Shown in pieces: positions 34,045-44,003 of a stretch of DNA of 64,000 bases (position 1 is the stretch's first letter; each line of letters opens with the position of its first letter). The notes beneath the pieces are model-generated. The model had not been told where the DNA came from. It was given only the letters and a program-made list of their open reading frames with translations, and did not search any database. The translations under genes and the position numbers were made by a program. The DNA is from Cellulophaga sp. BC115SP (GTDB taxonomy: Bacteria > Bacteroidota > Bacteroidia > Cytophagales > Spirosomataceae), in assembly GCF_009905545.1 (NCBI RefSeq), contig NZ_JAAALB010000032.1, positions 1-64,000 on the forward strand, in the 5' to 3' direction.

Positions 34045-35691
34045 TTAGATTTTTCTTCCTGTATTAATCACATTCACCCCGTTGAAGCGAGTAGTGGCAC
34101 TACCATGCGACACAGCACTCACCTGCGAAGGCTGACCTTTTCCATCGAAGAACGAACCGAATGTACGATAATCATCTTTATCACAAATCTGAGCACATGA
34201 GTTCCAGAATTCTTGTGTATTTGACTGATACGCTACATCATCGACCATTCCCGCAATTTGACCATTTTTGATTTCGTAGAATAACTGTCCACCAAATTGG
34301 AAGTTATAACGCTGTTGGTCAATTGAGTAAGAACCACGTCCAATGATATAGATACCTTTTTCAACACCTTTAATCATGTCTTGTACGTTCAACTTCTCTT
34401 TACCCGGACGCAAAGAAACGTTTGGCATACGCTGGAATTGTACTGAATCCCAGTTGTCGGCATAGCAACAGCCATGAGATTCTTTTTCACCCAAGATATT
34501 TACTTGGTCACGAATCGCTTGGTAGTTTACCAAAACGCCGTCTTTAATCAAATCCCATTCTTTACAAGGTACACCTTCATCATCGTAACCAACTGTACCC
34601 AAAGTGTATGGTTGAGTTTTATCAGCAACGATATTCACTAATTTGCTACCATAGTTAAATGATTTGGTTTTCCATTTATCCAACGTAGCGAAACTTGTAC
34701 CTGCGTAGTTGGCTTCATATCCTAATACACGATCAAGTTCGAGTGGGTGACCTACAGATTCGTGGATAGTCAAACCTAAGTGATTTGGATCAAGCACGAG
34801 GTCATATTTCCCAGCCATTACCGACTTGGCAGTCAATTTTTCTTTGGCTTGTTTAGCAGCAAAAATCGCATCTTCGACCATGTCATAAGAATTGCGGTAT
34901 CCTACCAAACCATTTGGTCCAGGGATTTTCTCAGAAGCTAAACCATCTAAATACTCATAACCCATCCCCATTGGCGAAGAAATCGCATCACGGGTCTTGA
35001 ATTTACCAGCTTGCTTATCTACCGCAGTTACGGTAAATGTTGGCCAAATACGGTGAACATCTTGATCGATATAAGAGCCGTCAGTTGAGGCAAAATATTT
35101 TTGTTCGTTGATGAAAAACAAATTGGATGTAACGAAGGCAGCGCCATTTTTCATAGCTTCACCATTTACATTCATCAACAAATCGATTTTTTCTTGAACA
35201 GGAACTTCGAATGAGTTCTTTTTGAGTGGGGTTTTCCAAGACACCTCTCCTACTCCTTTTTGTGGCGCAAGAACTACAGGTTCTTTCTGGATTTTCGAGT
35301 TTGCTTTTGCAATAGAAACAGCCGTTTCAGCGCATTTGGCAATACCTTCAGGCGTAACATCGCTAGTAGCGGAAAAGCCCCAAGTTCCGTTGGCAATTAC
35401 ACGAATACCTACACCATAAGATTCGGCATTGACTACGTTTTGAACTTTGTTTTCACGGGTAAATAAATACTGTTGGAGGTAACGACCGATACGAACATCG
35501 GTGTATGTGGCGCCTTTGGATTTAGCAGCGTTTAGAGCTACGTCTGCTAAACGTTTCTTTGTTGCTACGTCGACACCCGAACCTATTAAGTGCTCGGCTG
35601 GAACAACATTTCCCAAGACAGGTATAGCTGATGCACCTATAAGCGCACCTAAGCCCATACCAGATAACTGGATAAAATCCCTTCTTCTCAT
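34045..35691 (-). CDS. tldD: TldD metalloprotease with Tat signal, copy 2
   Basis: A 548-residue TldD-family protease with Tat signal (M-R-R-R-D-F-I-Q-L-S-G-M-G-L-G, cleavage region after the hydrophobic A-L-I-G-A-S-A-I-P-V-L-G). The zinc motif H-E-S-V-G-H-P-L-E-L-D-R is conserved as in copy 1, and the region H-G-C-C-Y-A-D and the ending H-G-S-A-T-T-R-F-N-G-V-N-V match too. It is the first gene of the second TldD-TldE pair. Residue differences are spread over the protein, showing an old rather than very recent duplication. Confidence 0.92.
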   Translation of the reverse strand: MRRRDFIQLSGMGLGALIGASAIPVLGNVVPAEHLIGSGVDVATKKRLADVALNAAKSKGATYTDVRIGRYLQQYLFTRENKVQNVVNAESYGVGIRVIANGTWGFSATSDVTPEGIAKCAETAVSIAKANSKIQKEPVVLAPQKGVGEVSWKTPLKKNSFEVPVQEKIDLLMNVNGEAMKNGAAFVTSNLFFINEQKYFASTDGSYIDQDVHRIWPTFTVTAVDKQAGKFKTRDAISSPMGMGYEYLDGLASEKIPGPNGLVGYRNSYDMVEDAIFAAKQAKEKLTAKSVMAGKYDLVLDPNHLGLTIHESVGHPLELDRVLGYEANYAGTSFATLDKWKTKSFNYGSKLVNIVADKTQPYTLGTVGYDDEGVPCKEWDLIKDGVLVNYQAIRDQVNILGEKESHGCCYADNWDSVQFQRMPNVSLRPGKEKLNVQDMIKGVEKGIYIIGRGSYSIDQQRYNFQFGGQLFYEIKNGQIAGMVDDVAYQSNTQEFWNSCAQICDKDDYRTFGSFFDGKGQPSQVSAVSHGSATTRFNGVNVINTGRKI

Positions 35692-36244
35692 ATTGGGGTT
35701 TGCTGATTGAAGTTAAATAAATTTTGAAATAAGATAGATTCTGTAAAAGAGGTTATCAGTTTGAAAGTACTTCTGAATAGTTACTTTTACGGTTTTAAGC
35801 CCAAACACAAGACAACATTATTTCGTATTAATAATTATTGGTATGTGGATTTATTAATTTTCAATTTTCGACCTAAAAGAGAACATGTAGGTCGTGTTGC
35901 CATGTTATTGTGTGATGCTTAACAATAAAAATACAAAATCTGGACTATTATCCAATACGTTATTCGACAAAATGCGGGCTTTTATCGACATCTGTAAAAG
36001 AAAATATTGGCACTAAGTACTTTTTACAGAAGAAAATTGGGCAATTAGGACTTTTTGTAGGAAAGATTGTTTTAGGAATTGGCATTTAGCATTTGGGTAC
36101 AGGCAATCGGGTTTTGATTTAATATTTGGAAGACGTGGTGTTTGAAAACTTTCGTGTAGTTCCAATTATCAAATGACTATTTGTAACTTTACTTCTTTGT
36201 GATGCCTCCACAATATACCTTGTCAACTCAACCTGTATTATTCC
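35692..36244. other. Gap between TldD copy 2 and the AraC regulator
   Basis: About 550 non-coding bases between divergent genes. It holds the heptad repeat at 36076-36117. No RNA gene or other structure was recognised. Confidence 0.6.
36076..36117. repeat. Seven-base-register repeat (CATTTnn type)
   Basis: GAATTGG, CATTTAG, CATTTGG, GTACAGG, CAATCGG, GTTTTGA in one register, about 130 bases before the AraC gene. Confidence 0.7.
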
Positions 36245-37240
36245 ATGAAAAAGACTTTAGCGATAGGTTCTGTAAATATGATTCTTTGGGCAGCCAATAC
36301 TAGAGGATTAGACACTTCTGATATTTTAAAAAGCCTGCGGATTTCGCCACAAAGTTTACAAAACCCTGATGAAAGAATCGAAATAGCTAAAGTACAAACT
36401 ATTTGGAAAGCTATTGTCGAAAAGCTCGGTGACCGCTCACTTCCTTTACAAATGGGCGAAATTATCAGCCCTATCTCTGTAGGTATTTTAGCATACGTGA
36501 TGATGCACGCACCAAATCTGGGTAAGTCTATCGAAAAACTTTGTCAGTATCAAGACATTGTTTGTAATGCTGTAGAAACAACCTTTATTCAAAAAGAAAA
36601 ACTATCCGTTATTGACTTACGAGTTAATTCTGAGGATATGATTTACCCTGAGTTTGCACTCGAATCCGAAATGTCAGTCTATGCTAGTGCTTTCAGAGCA
36701 CTTACACTTTCAGAATTTAAACTTTCGGAAGTCCACTTTGAACATGGCCCCACAAGCGATTTCGCGATATATCAGAGAATTTTCCAATGTCCTGTTTTTT
36801 TTGAAAGTGGTAAAAATTGGATGGTATTTGAAAGTTCTCAGCTTGAAAAACCTATTCTCAATGCCAATGCAAGCCTTTTTCCTGTTTTTGAACAACATGC
36901 CCAAGATTTACTTGCTCCTTTACAACCCAAAGTTTTGTTTAGCGATGTAGTAAAAACAGAAATAGTCAAATGTTTGGTTGGACAAGAACCTTCTCTCAAT
37001 CACATTGCGATGACCTTGGGTGTTGGAATAAGAAATATTCAGAAAAAGTTGAAGGAAGAAGGAAAAAGCTTTCAACAATTATTGGATGAGGCTCGAAAAG
37101 AATTAGCTATCAAGCATTTGAAACAGCCTTATTCTAGTACGACTGATATTGCATATTTGTTAGGCTATTCTGAACCAAGTGTATTTTATCGTTCCTTTAA
37201 AAAATGGACTGGGCAAACACCAAGCGCATTTAGAGCGTAA
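36245..37240 (+). CDS. AraC-family regulator (arabinose-binding-domain type)
   Basis: A 331-residue regulator. Residues 1-215 form the AraC-type N-terminal ligand domain of the OruR/ArgR-like group, with the pattern I-S-P-I-S-V-G-I-L-A-Y-V-M-M-H-A-P-N-L-G. The C-terminal double helix-turn-helix covers about 235-331, including I-A-Y-L-L-G-Y-S-E-P-S-V-F-Y-R-S-F-K-K-W-T-G, the AraC signature. This branch regulates fatty-acid or amino-acid responses in other bacteria; the signal here is unknown. It is convergent with the epimerase gene (190 bases apart), which may be a target. Confidence 0.9.
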   Translation: MKKTLAIGSVNMILWAANTRGLDTSDILKSLRISPQSLQNPDERIEIAKVQTIWKAIVEKLGDRSLPLQMGEIISPISVGILAYVMMHAPNLGKSIEKLCQYQDIVCNAVETTFIQKEKLSVIDLRVNSEDMIYPEFALESEMSVYASAFRALTLSEFKLSEVHFEHGPTSDFAIYQRIFQCPVFFESGKNWMVFESSQLEKPILNANASLFPVFEQHAQDLLAPLQPKVLFSDVVKTEIVKCLVGQEPSLNHIAMTLGVGIRNIQKKLKEEGKSFQQLLDEARKELAIKHLKQPYSSTTDIAYLLGYSEPSVFYRSFKKWTGQTPSAFRA

Positions 37241-37349
37241 AATATAACTCCTAATTGAGTGAATTGCGGTGGAGTAATTAATTTAAAAAAGAAATTCGTC
37301 TGTAGAAATGTCCGAAGGATTCCAAAAAATAAGGTATATATCCCTATTT

Positions 37350-37377
37350 CCGAAATCAGAAATCCCAAATCCGCAAT
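37350..37377. repeat. Seven-base-register repeat (AAATCnn type)
   Basis: CCGAAAT, CAGAAAT, CCCAAAT, CCGCAAT between the convergent AraC and epimerase genes. Confidence 0.75.
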
Positions 37378-37430
37378 AGTCTGAAATCCTTCGCACACTA
37401 GTTACTCATATTTTTATTTTGCATTAATAC

Positions 37431-38381
37431 CTATGATTGGTATCCTTTCCATGACAAAGCCGTTTTTATTGCCTCCTCCAACGGAGTTTCTTTAAATTCA
37501 GGGAAAAGTCTTCTCAACTTATCATCATTCAATACCACTGTATTTTCGTAGAGATAGGTCATTTCCTTAATCTCTTTTAGGACAGGAATAAAAATAGCCA
37601 ACAAATTTATCATCCATTTTGACATTAATTGATATTTGGCTGACTGTCCAGCTTGTTCGGCTATTTTGGCAAAGAGTGTTCGCATAGATGCGTGTACTTG
37701 CCCTCCGTAATTATATACTGACACCTCCTCTACCTGCTTAATCTTCATTAATTCAACCATGATTTTGGCGGCATCTGGCGTATAAACCGTCTGGTGAGGA
37801 ATATCCATATTGCACAACCAACGCATAGGCTTACCCTTGAGAGCATTCGCAAAAATGGGACGAACACCTTCATTCATCACATTTGGTCCCCAAAAGTCTG
37901 GAAGACGCACAATGAGTAATTTGCATAGGTTATTTTGCGCAGCAGTTCTCATCATGGCTTCTAATTCTACTCGAATTTGACCTTTTACAGCACAAGGATT
38001 TTCTGGACTTTCCTCCATAATTGGAGTCTGAATCAATCCATAATTGTATATATTGCCAGGGAAAATAATTTGAGCTTTATTTAAGCTGGCTGCTTCGATA
38101 ACATTTTGTGTAGCCTGTTGCATATTTCCTTTCCACGCTTCATAAGAATAATTAATCCCGTGGAATATCACCTTTTTATCTTGGGCAAGAGTTTTCAATA
38201 AAGCACCATTTTGTACATCTCCTTCTACAAATTCAATCAATGGCGTTTGATCAAAAATTTGTTGAGCTTTATGTATATCTCTAACCAACAAAGTTACAGG
38301 GATTTTTTGCGCTACAAGTTCCATGGTAAAAGCATATCCGATGCTTCCTGTTCCACCTAAAATAAGAATATCTGAGTTCAT
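37431..38381 (-). CDS. NAD-dependent epimerase/dehydratase family protein
   Basis: A 316-residue Rossmann-fold protein of the extended SDR family: G-G-T-G-S-I-G at residues 8-14 is the NAD(P)-binding motif, the acidic residue after the next strand fits NAD or NADP use, and I-N-Y-S near 77 together with a Y-N-Y-G region near 113 holds the possible active-site tyrosines. The strict Y-x-x-x-K motif at the usual place is not clear, so a catalytic change is possible. Such proteins modify nucleotide sugars or act as reductases or repressor-like sensors. It is preceded by a terminator of the SusD gene and lies next to the AraC regulator. Confidence 0.7.
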   Translation of the reverse strand: MNSDILILGGTGSIGYAFTMELVAQKIPVTLLVRDIHKAQQIFDQTPLIEFVEGDVQNGALLKTLAQDKKVIFHGINYSYEAWKGNMQQATQNVIEAASLNKAQIIFPGNIYNYGLIQTPIMEESPENPCAVKGQIRVELEAMMRTAAQNNLCKLLIVRLPDFWGPNVMNEGVRPIFANALKGKPMRWLCNMDIPHQTVYTPDAAKIMVELMKIKQVEEVSVYNYGGQVHASMRTLFAKIAEQAGQSAKYQLMSKWMINLLAIFIPVLKEIKEMTYLYENTVVLNDDKLRRLFPEFKETPLEEAIKTALSWKGYQS

Positions 38382-38506
38382 AGTTTTGTTTGTTTTGATG
38401 ATACAAAATTGGCTCAGATAAGCATTCTTTTAGATGACTAAAAGCGAATGTCGATATGACAAAAAGCGAAAAATTAACTTAAATTCTCACTTCGCAGAAT
38501 AAACAA

Positions 38507-38538
38507 AAACGCCCCTTCACCGTAGTGAAGAGGCGTTT
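38507..38538 (-). terminator. Intrinsic terminator of the first SusC/SusD operon
   Basis: AAACGCCCCTTCAC / GTGAAGAGGCGTTT, four-base loop; the minus strand ends in TTTTTG. It is about 80 bases after the SusD stop codon. Confidence 0.85.
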
Positions 38539-38589
38539 GAATAAAAGCAATAAATGATTAAGTTGATTTGTATGAGTTTCAAACTTCTA

Positions 38590-38617
38590 AACTCAACGCT
38601 CACAACTCAGCACTCAA
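38590..38617. repeat. Seven-base-register repeat (ACTCAnn type)
   Basis: AACTCAA, CGCTCAC, AACTCAG, CACTCAA; it ends 2 bases from the SusD stop codon (38620), like several other tracts that abut coding regions. Confidence 0.75.
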
Positions 38618-38619
38618 TC

Positions 38620-40254
38620 TTATTGTTTAGGGTTCTTGATTGGAGCACTACCAGCAGCAGCAGGGTTGTATGCCAACTCATTGTCTGGCACATCCCAGTA
38701 ATCTAAGTACCCGTAAGTAATAGATGCTTTAGTATTGATAGTTTTACCATCTTTAGAAATAACCACTGCATTTTTGCGACCGCTATCCAATACTCCCCAA
38801 CGACGTGCATCGTAGAATGCTAAACCACGGAATGCTAAAGCCACACGTCTTTCTTTACGAAGTTCTTCTTTTACTGTAGCCAAGTCTGTCGAAGCAAGAG
38901 CTGCCAAGCCAGCACCTTGGTAAGTACGAATGTTATTGATGCTAGTAGCTGCACCAGCAATATCGCCAGTGTACAATTTAGCTTCAGCTTTCATCAATTC
39001 GTTTTCTTCGTAGCTACCCAACATGTATAACTCGGCCATACCAGCAGTACGGTTTGTATAAACCATAACGCCAGCCAAACCATTACCGCCGTCTTTGATA
39101 CCCCAACGAGTGTTGAAAGCATTACCACGGTCAGAGTTACCAACCCAAACAGCAAATTGGTTGAAGTTATTCGCCAAACGCTTATCGCCAGCATTAAAAT
39201 CTTGAATCAAACGTTCAGAGATTTTGAATGTACCACCAGATGCGTTAGCACCTACACAACGAGCCGCTACAGAATAGTTCAAAGGTGAGAAAATATCACC
39301 AGCTGTATTAGTGTTACCAGCAAATACAGGGTCAGAAGAACCAACACCAGCGTTAGTCAATGTTAGAATTTGATTCCATTGAGCAGCAGTCATCGAAGCC
39401 ACAGGCGTGTTTACGATGATATTACGTGCTTTCAAGGTGTTCAAGTTCTTGATAAACTGTGCTGTTGTAGGAACTACTCCTTTTCCTGTTTGGAAATAAC
39501 TTGGAATCAAAGAACCCAATACTGATGAATAATCAGCGGTATTAGTGATTGCTCCTAATAAAGCAGCAGCTTTGTCGTAGTTAGCGTTAGACTCGTCAAT
39601 GATTTTTTCCTTCGCTAGGTAATTTCCATTTGTCGAGCTTGAAGCATTATTAATCAAACCAGCATAGTAGATAGAACCGATACGAGAATAAGCAAATCCT
39701 TTCCAAAGGTAAGCCCAAGCTTTAATTGTGTTCTTTTTCGTTGCAGCGTCACCTGAGAAAGTTGTTTTTTCAACTACCTCCAAAACTGAGTTTGCAGCAT
39801 TGTTCAAACCGTACATCAAAGCCCACTCATGGAAACCAGGGTTACCACCTTGCTGAGCATTTACGTTAATATTACGAAGTAATGTAATTTGCTGGCTTGG
39901 AGAGTTCGGGTTTGGAACAACTGTACCATCATCCAAAGTAACTGAGTTTGGAGCTGACAAGTTGTTCATATAAGTGTTTGCAGCTTCAGCAGCTACTACA
40001 TCACCCATCATTTCGTGAAAACCTACAACACCGTTATAGAAAGCACCTACAACGCCATCATAGTATTTGTCACCAGATGAAGTGAAACCGTTAATATAGA
40101 TTGCACCTTGAGCCAAACCAATCACCCCAGATTCTGTTGCAGCACTGGCAGGTGTTGGTTGGTTAGGGTTTTGAATATCGAGTTGGTCTTTGCACGACAT
40201 CATCATACTACCCATGAGTAGTACCGAGAGTGCAGTAATTTTTATCTTTTTCAT
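38620..40254 (-). CDS. SusD/RagB-family outer-membrane lipoprotein (system 1)
   Basis: A 544-residue surface lipoprotein. The lipoprotein signal ends at C21 (S-M-M-M-S-C-K-D). The rest is a SusD/RagB-type helix bundle, with characteristic segments N-A-A-N-S-V-L-E-V near 155 and R-G-L-A-F-Y-D-A-R-R-W-G near 485. SusD proteins catch a polysaccharide or peptide ligand and deliver it to the SusC channel encoded just upstream (82 bases). No glycosidase or regulator genes stand next to it, so the ligand is unknown. It ends at its own terminator. Confidence 0.9.
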   Translation of the reverse strand: MKKIKITALSVLLMGSMMMSCKDQLDIQNPNQPTPASAATESGVIGLAQGAIYINGFTSSGDKYYDGVVGAFYNGVVGFHEMMGDVVAAEAANTYMNNLSAPNSVTLDDGTVVPNPNSPSQQITLLRNINVNAQQGGNPGFHEWALMYGLNNAANSVLEVVEKTTFSGDAATKKNTIKAWAYLWKGFAYSRIGSIYYAGLINNASSSTNGNYLAKEKIIDESNANYDKAAALLGAITNTADYSSVLGSLIPSYFQTGKGVVPTTAQFIKNLNTLKARNIIVNTPVASMTAAQWNQILTLTNAGVGSSDPVFAGNTNTAGDIFSPLNYSVAARCVGANASGGTFKISERLIQDFNAGDKRLANNFNQFAVWVGNSDRGNAFNTRWGIKDGGNGLAGVMVYTNRTAGMAELYMLGSYEENELMKAEAKLYTGDIAGAATSINNIRTYQGAGLAALASTDLATVKEELRKERRVALAFRGLAFYDARRWGVLDSGRKNAVVISKDGKTINTKASITYGYLDYWDVPDNELAYNPAAAGSAPIKNPKQ

Positions 40255-40336
40255 TCCTTGTGTCGTTTAAACTGAATACTTATTTCTGAAAATGAAGACT
40301 AAAAATAGCGTCTTCTATTGGAGAAAATTTGGCTGA

Positions 40337-43300
40337 CTAGAAACCGATATTCAAACCAACTTGGTAAGAACGAAGGTTAGGCATAGTGTTGTGGTCTGTA
40401 CCTCTATCCCAAGCAGAACCGTTTGAACCAGAAGAAATCTCTGGATCCATACCAGTGTATTTAGTGATCGTAGCCAAGTTACGACCAGTCATTACCAATT
40501 GTAGTTTTCTGAAACCTTTAATACCGAATGCTTTTACTAAGTCAACAGCAACAGAAAGGTTACGCAAACGAGCGAATGAAGCATCTTCGTAGAAATAGTT
40601 TTTCGTACCGTTACGAGAAACCTCAGCATAAACACCACGATAGAATGCAGACCATGCGCCAGTTTGTCCATTGATAGTAATTGGTACTTGGTAATCAGCG
40701 TGAATACCATCACGGTACATCCATTCTTTCGTTTGGTTGTACAAGTGTGAGCCATATACCCAGTCAACTTGGAAGTTGAAGTTAACGATACCTTTCCAGC
40801 TAAAGTCATTAATAAACGACATATTGAATTTAGGGTTAGGATCACCAAAAGCGAATTGTTTTGTAGAGAAATACGGTGCTTTTGTAGTTTTGTTTACTAC
40901 CCAACCATTACTAGCAACTTCATAGTTTGCACGGTTTGCTTCTGCGATTGCGAAAGTTCCGTCTGGCAATTTCTCATCTAGGCTGTGAATTGCATAGAAT
41001 CCATACAACTGACCGATTTTTTCACCAGCTTTCAATACATAACCTGTCGAACCAGCAGCAGAAGTAATAACCACCTCAGCACCACCACGTACAGCTGTAA
41101 TTTCAGAAGATTGCTTACCGAAGTTAGTAGTAAAGTTCCATGAGAAATCTGTGTTTTTGAAAATAGAAGCATTCAATGAGAATTGGAAACCATGTGATGC
41201 TAAAGAGAATGCGTTATCTTTCAAAGTACCAACCCCAGTTGATGGAGCAGCATCGATGTTGTAAATTGCATTGTCTGTACTTCTTTTCCAGTAACTAGCA
41301 TTGATAGATAAATCATTCATCCAAGGTGTACCTTTTGCTAATGATAGGCCAATATCTGTACCAATCTCAAGTTCTTTTGAAACCTCTACGTTCAAGCCTG
41401 GGTTAGACTGTGATAATGGGAAATAGAAAGAGTTACTTGTACCGATTGTTTTAGTATTCAAAGTTACATAACGGTCAAATTGGTTTGGTTGGATACCAGC
41501 CTCACCATACGCTGCACGAAGTTTGAATTCTTCAATAGTACTTGCCACTTTGGAATCTTTCCAGAAATCAAATGCCGAAAGACGAACATAACCATCACCA
41601 CGAGGGAAAGTAAATGGTGTTGAAGCAGCACCAAACGCAGAAGAGTAGTCTGTACGGAAACCTCCAGAGATACCTGCTACTTCACCGTAATCAACACGTT
41701 GGTTTACTAAATAGCCATACGTAACGAATGGAACTTTATAATCACTAGCAATACGGTTTGTAGGAGTTTGTGACGCGTTAAATGGCGTGTACGTAGGCAA
41801 ACCTAAACCATAAGTAATATATTCTTTGTAATAGCGATCTCTCCAGTCAAATGATACTTGCGTTGAAGTACGAATTGGTAAACTTAAACCAAAATCTTTT
41901 TGGAAATCAGTTTTGAAATAAGCTGATGCCAAGAAGTTTTGGAAGGTTGTATTGTAAGTATAGTTATCTAATTCACCTGAACCATCTGTACCATAGTTAC
42001 TGTAGAAAAACTGTTGATCTACAGCATTTTTATTTCCGTTTTGATTTAGGTAAGTATAGGTATTTTCTTGATGCTGATAGTTGATACCATATTTAGCATC
42101 TAATTCTACAAATTTTGGAAACTGATAGTTCAAAGAGAAATTTTGAACTACATCAACCTTATTAATCAATGAAGAAGTATACTGATTCACAAAGTTAGGG
42201 TTCGCACCGTTTACCCCTACAGCATCACCAAAATACACAGGATAGTTTCCATCAGTGTCTTTGAAATCGTAATTAGCAAATGGACGAGAGTTGAATACTG
42301 AGTAGATGATACTTCTACCTGTTGCGTCATTAATCGTATTTTTTGTATAAATCAACTGCGTGATTGAACGCAATTTCAAGCCTTTAGCCAATTCTGTACC
42401 GATATTTGACGTAAAGTTTGTTCTACCAAGACCACCCAAGTTTTTGAAGTTAGTTTCTTGTTGAGCGTGTGACAATGACATACTGAAATCACTCTTTGCT
42501 GTACCGCCTGCAATTGACACCGAATGTTGGTGGTTAGTTGAAGGTTGGAAGAACATCGAGAAGTGATCGTAATACTGCAAGTTTTTGTCGTAAGGCTTGT
42601 TGATTTGAACCGTTGGGTCAGTCGAGTTCCAAATAACGTTCTCTGAATAAGAACCGTAAGTAGGATCCAATGTCAATGGTTTACCAGAACCTCCAACAAC
42701 TTCATTGTTAGCGTTTGTCACAAAACCGTGCATATTAGCTTTTTTCAAACCACCCACGTTCAAATATTCAGAACGGATTACGCTAGAAGATACGTCGATA
42801 GTCAATTGACCATTTTTACCTTTTTTCGTAAACAACTGAATTACACCGTTTGCACCTTGCGCACCATAAATTGTAGCAGCAGCAGCACCTTGAACAACTT
42901 CAACACGGTCGATTGTATTCAAATCGATTGAGTTTAAGTCAGTAGTACCTAATTGGATACCATCCAACAAAATCATTGGAGTAGTACCACGGTTGATCGT
43001 GTTAATACCACGCAATAAGATGTTTACTGGCTGACCTGGCATACCATTACCAGAGGTGATTTGAGCACCTGCAATTTTACCCACCAAAGCTTGGTCGATA
43101 GATGCTGATGGTACTGATGGTAAATTTTTAGCACTTACAGACTGTACGTCAATAGCCAATTTTCTTTTGTCTACCGCAGCACCTGTACCCGTTACCACAA
43201 CTTCAGAAAGTTGTTTTGCATCCACAGCCAATTTTACGTCAATAACCGAACGGTTACCAATCGCTACATCTTGACTTGCCATACCTACAAAAGAGAATGA

Positions 43301-43513
43301 AAGTGTACCACTTGAAGGCACTGAGATAGAGTAAACTCCATTTGCATCAGTTTGGGTACCTTTAGCTGTTCCTTTTAGTTGAACAGTTACTCCAGGAAGA
43401 CTAGAACCGTCTTCAGCAGATGTCACCTTTCCTGTGACTTTGCGGTCTTGTGCCATGATAAGGACACTAGAAAGCATAGTCAACAAGAAAGTCATTAATA
43501 GACTTTTTCTCAT
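40337..43513 (-). CDS. SusC/RagA-family TonB-dependent receptor (system 1)
   Basis: A 1058-residue outer-membrane transporter. After a signal peptide (about residues 1-21, ending in A-Q), a carboxypeptidase-regulatory-like domain spans 24-110 (V-T-G-K-V-T-S-A-E-D-G-S-S-L-P-G-V). A plug domain begins near 112 with L-S-E-V-V-V-T-G and L-R-G-I-N-T-I. A long beta-barrel fills the rest and ends in aromatic G-F. SusC with SusD takes up ligands across the outer membrane, powered by TonB. It is the first gene of a two-gene operon. Confidence 0.95.
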   Translation of the reverse strand: MRKSLLMTFLLTMLSSVLIMAQDRKVTGKVTSAEDGSSLPGVTVQLKGTAKGTQTDANGVYSISVPSSGTLSFSFVGMASQDVAIGNRSVIDVKLAVDAKQLSEVVVTGTGAAVDKRKLAIDVQSVSAKNLPSVPSASIDQALVGKIAGAQITSGNGMPGQPVNILLRGINTINRGTTPMILLDGIQLGTTDLNSIDLNTIDRVEVVQGAAAATIYGAQGANGVIQLFTKKGKNGQLTIDVSSSVIRSEYLNVGGLKKANMHGFVTNANNEVVGGSGKPLTLDPTYGSYSENVIWNSTDPTVQINKPYDKNLQYYDHFSMFFQPSTNHQHSVSIAGGTAKSDFSMSLSHAQQETNFKNLGGLGRTNFTSNIGTELAKGLKLRSITQLIYTKNTINDATGRSIIYSVFNSRPFANYDFKDTDGNYPVYFGDAVGVNGANPNFVNQYTSSLINKVDVVQNFSLNYQFPKFVELDAKYGINYQHQENTYTYLNQNGNKNAVDQQFFYSNYGTDGSGELDNYTYNTTFQNFLASAYFKTDFQKDFGLSLPIRTSTQVSFDWRDRYYKEYITYGLGLPTYTPFNASQTPTNRIASDYKVPFVTYGYLVNQRVDYGEVAGISGGFRTDYSSAFGAASTPFTFPRGDGYVRLSAFDFWKDSKVASTIEEFKLRAAYGEAGIQPNQFDRYVTLNTKTIGTSNSFYFPLSQSNPGLNVEVSKELEIGTDIGLSLAKGTPWMNDLSINASYWKRSTDNAIYNIDAAPSTGVGTLKDNAFSLASHGFQFSLNASIFKNTDFSWNFTTNFGKQSSEITAVRGGAEVVITSAAGSTGYVLKAGEKIGQLYGFYAIHSLDEKLPDGTFAIAEANRANYEVASNGWVVNKTTKAPYFSTKQFAFGDPNPKFNMSFINDFSWKGIVNFNFQVDWVYGSHLYNQTKEWMYRDGIHADYQVPITINGQTGAWSAFYRGVYAEVSRNGTKNYFYEDASFARLRNLSVAVDLVKAFGIKGFRKLQLVMTGRNLATITKYTGMDPEISSGSNGSAWDRGTDHNTMPNLRSYQVGLNIGF

Positions 43514-44003
43514 GAACTAATTTAGTTAAGGTTGATAATATTTGTTAAGGTTATTTGTGCCAAATTATAAAATTATCAAGAAACTCACAATAGGATTTCA
43601 AAATGATATTTTGCATTTTTTCAAAATTACCTTCGTTTTTTCCTTAAAATCTACCAATTAGCCAATTTTATTCCTGTGTATTTTAATGCGTTAGTACCTA
43701 ATTTTTTCTATATACGATTCAAATTCAAGCATTTTTATAAGTATTAATTACTATAAAATATACCACTTAAGTAGTCTAATAACCGTTTAAAAAAAATTCT
43801 AATCAAATCTTAATTTTTTTTAAAAGTGTAGACTTGTATAGTCATTTTTAGCATCTATATTATGCTAAATCAAATATACATTTTCTCAAAATTGAACATT
43901 TCCAATGTAAGACCATTCATTTCAAACGCTCGTTTGAGATAGTCCATAAAACAAAAAACCGAGCCCAAAATAGGCTCGGTTTTAGGTACAATTCAATTGT
44001 CAG
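43514..44003. other. Non-coding gap between the two SusC/SusD systems
   Basis: About 490 very AT-rich bases. Only the minus-strand terminator of the upstream system (43955-43983) and the leader of the system-1 SusC gene were seen; no exact TAnnTTTG promoter. Confidence 0.6.
43955..43983 (-). terminator. Intrinsic terminator of the second SusC/SusD operon
   Basis: AAAACCGAGCC / GGCTCGGTTTT, seven-base loop, A-run on the 5' side giving T on the minus strand; 20 bases after the small lipoprotein stop codon. Confidence 0.9.

Noticed and set aside
29249-35691. Assembly duplication of the TldD/TldE genes
   Set aside because: Differences are spread along both copies, the gap sequences differ, and both frames are intact, so this is a real and fairly old duplication.
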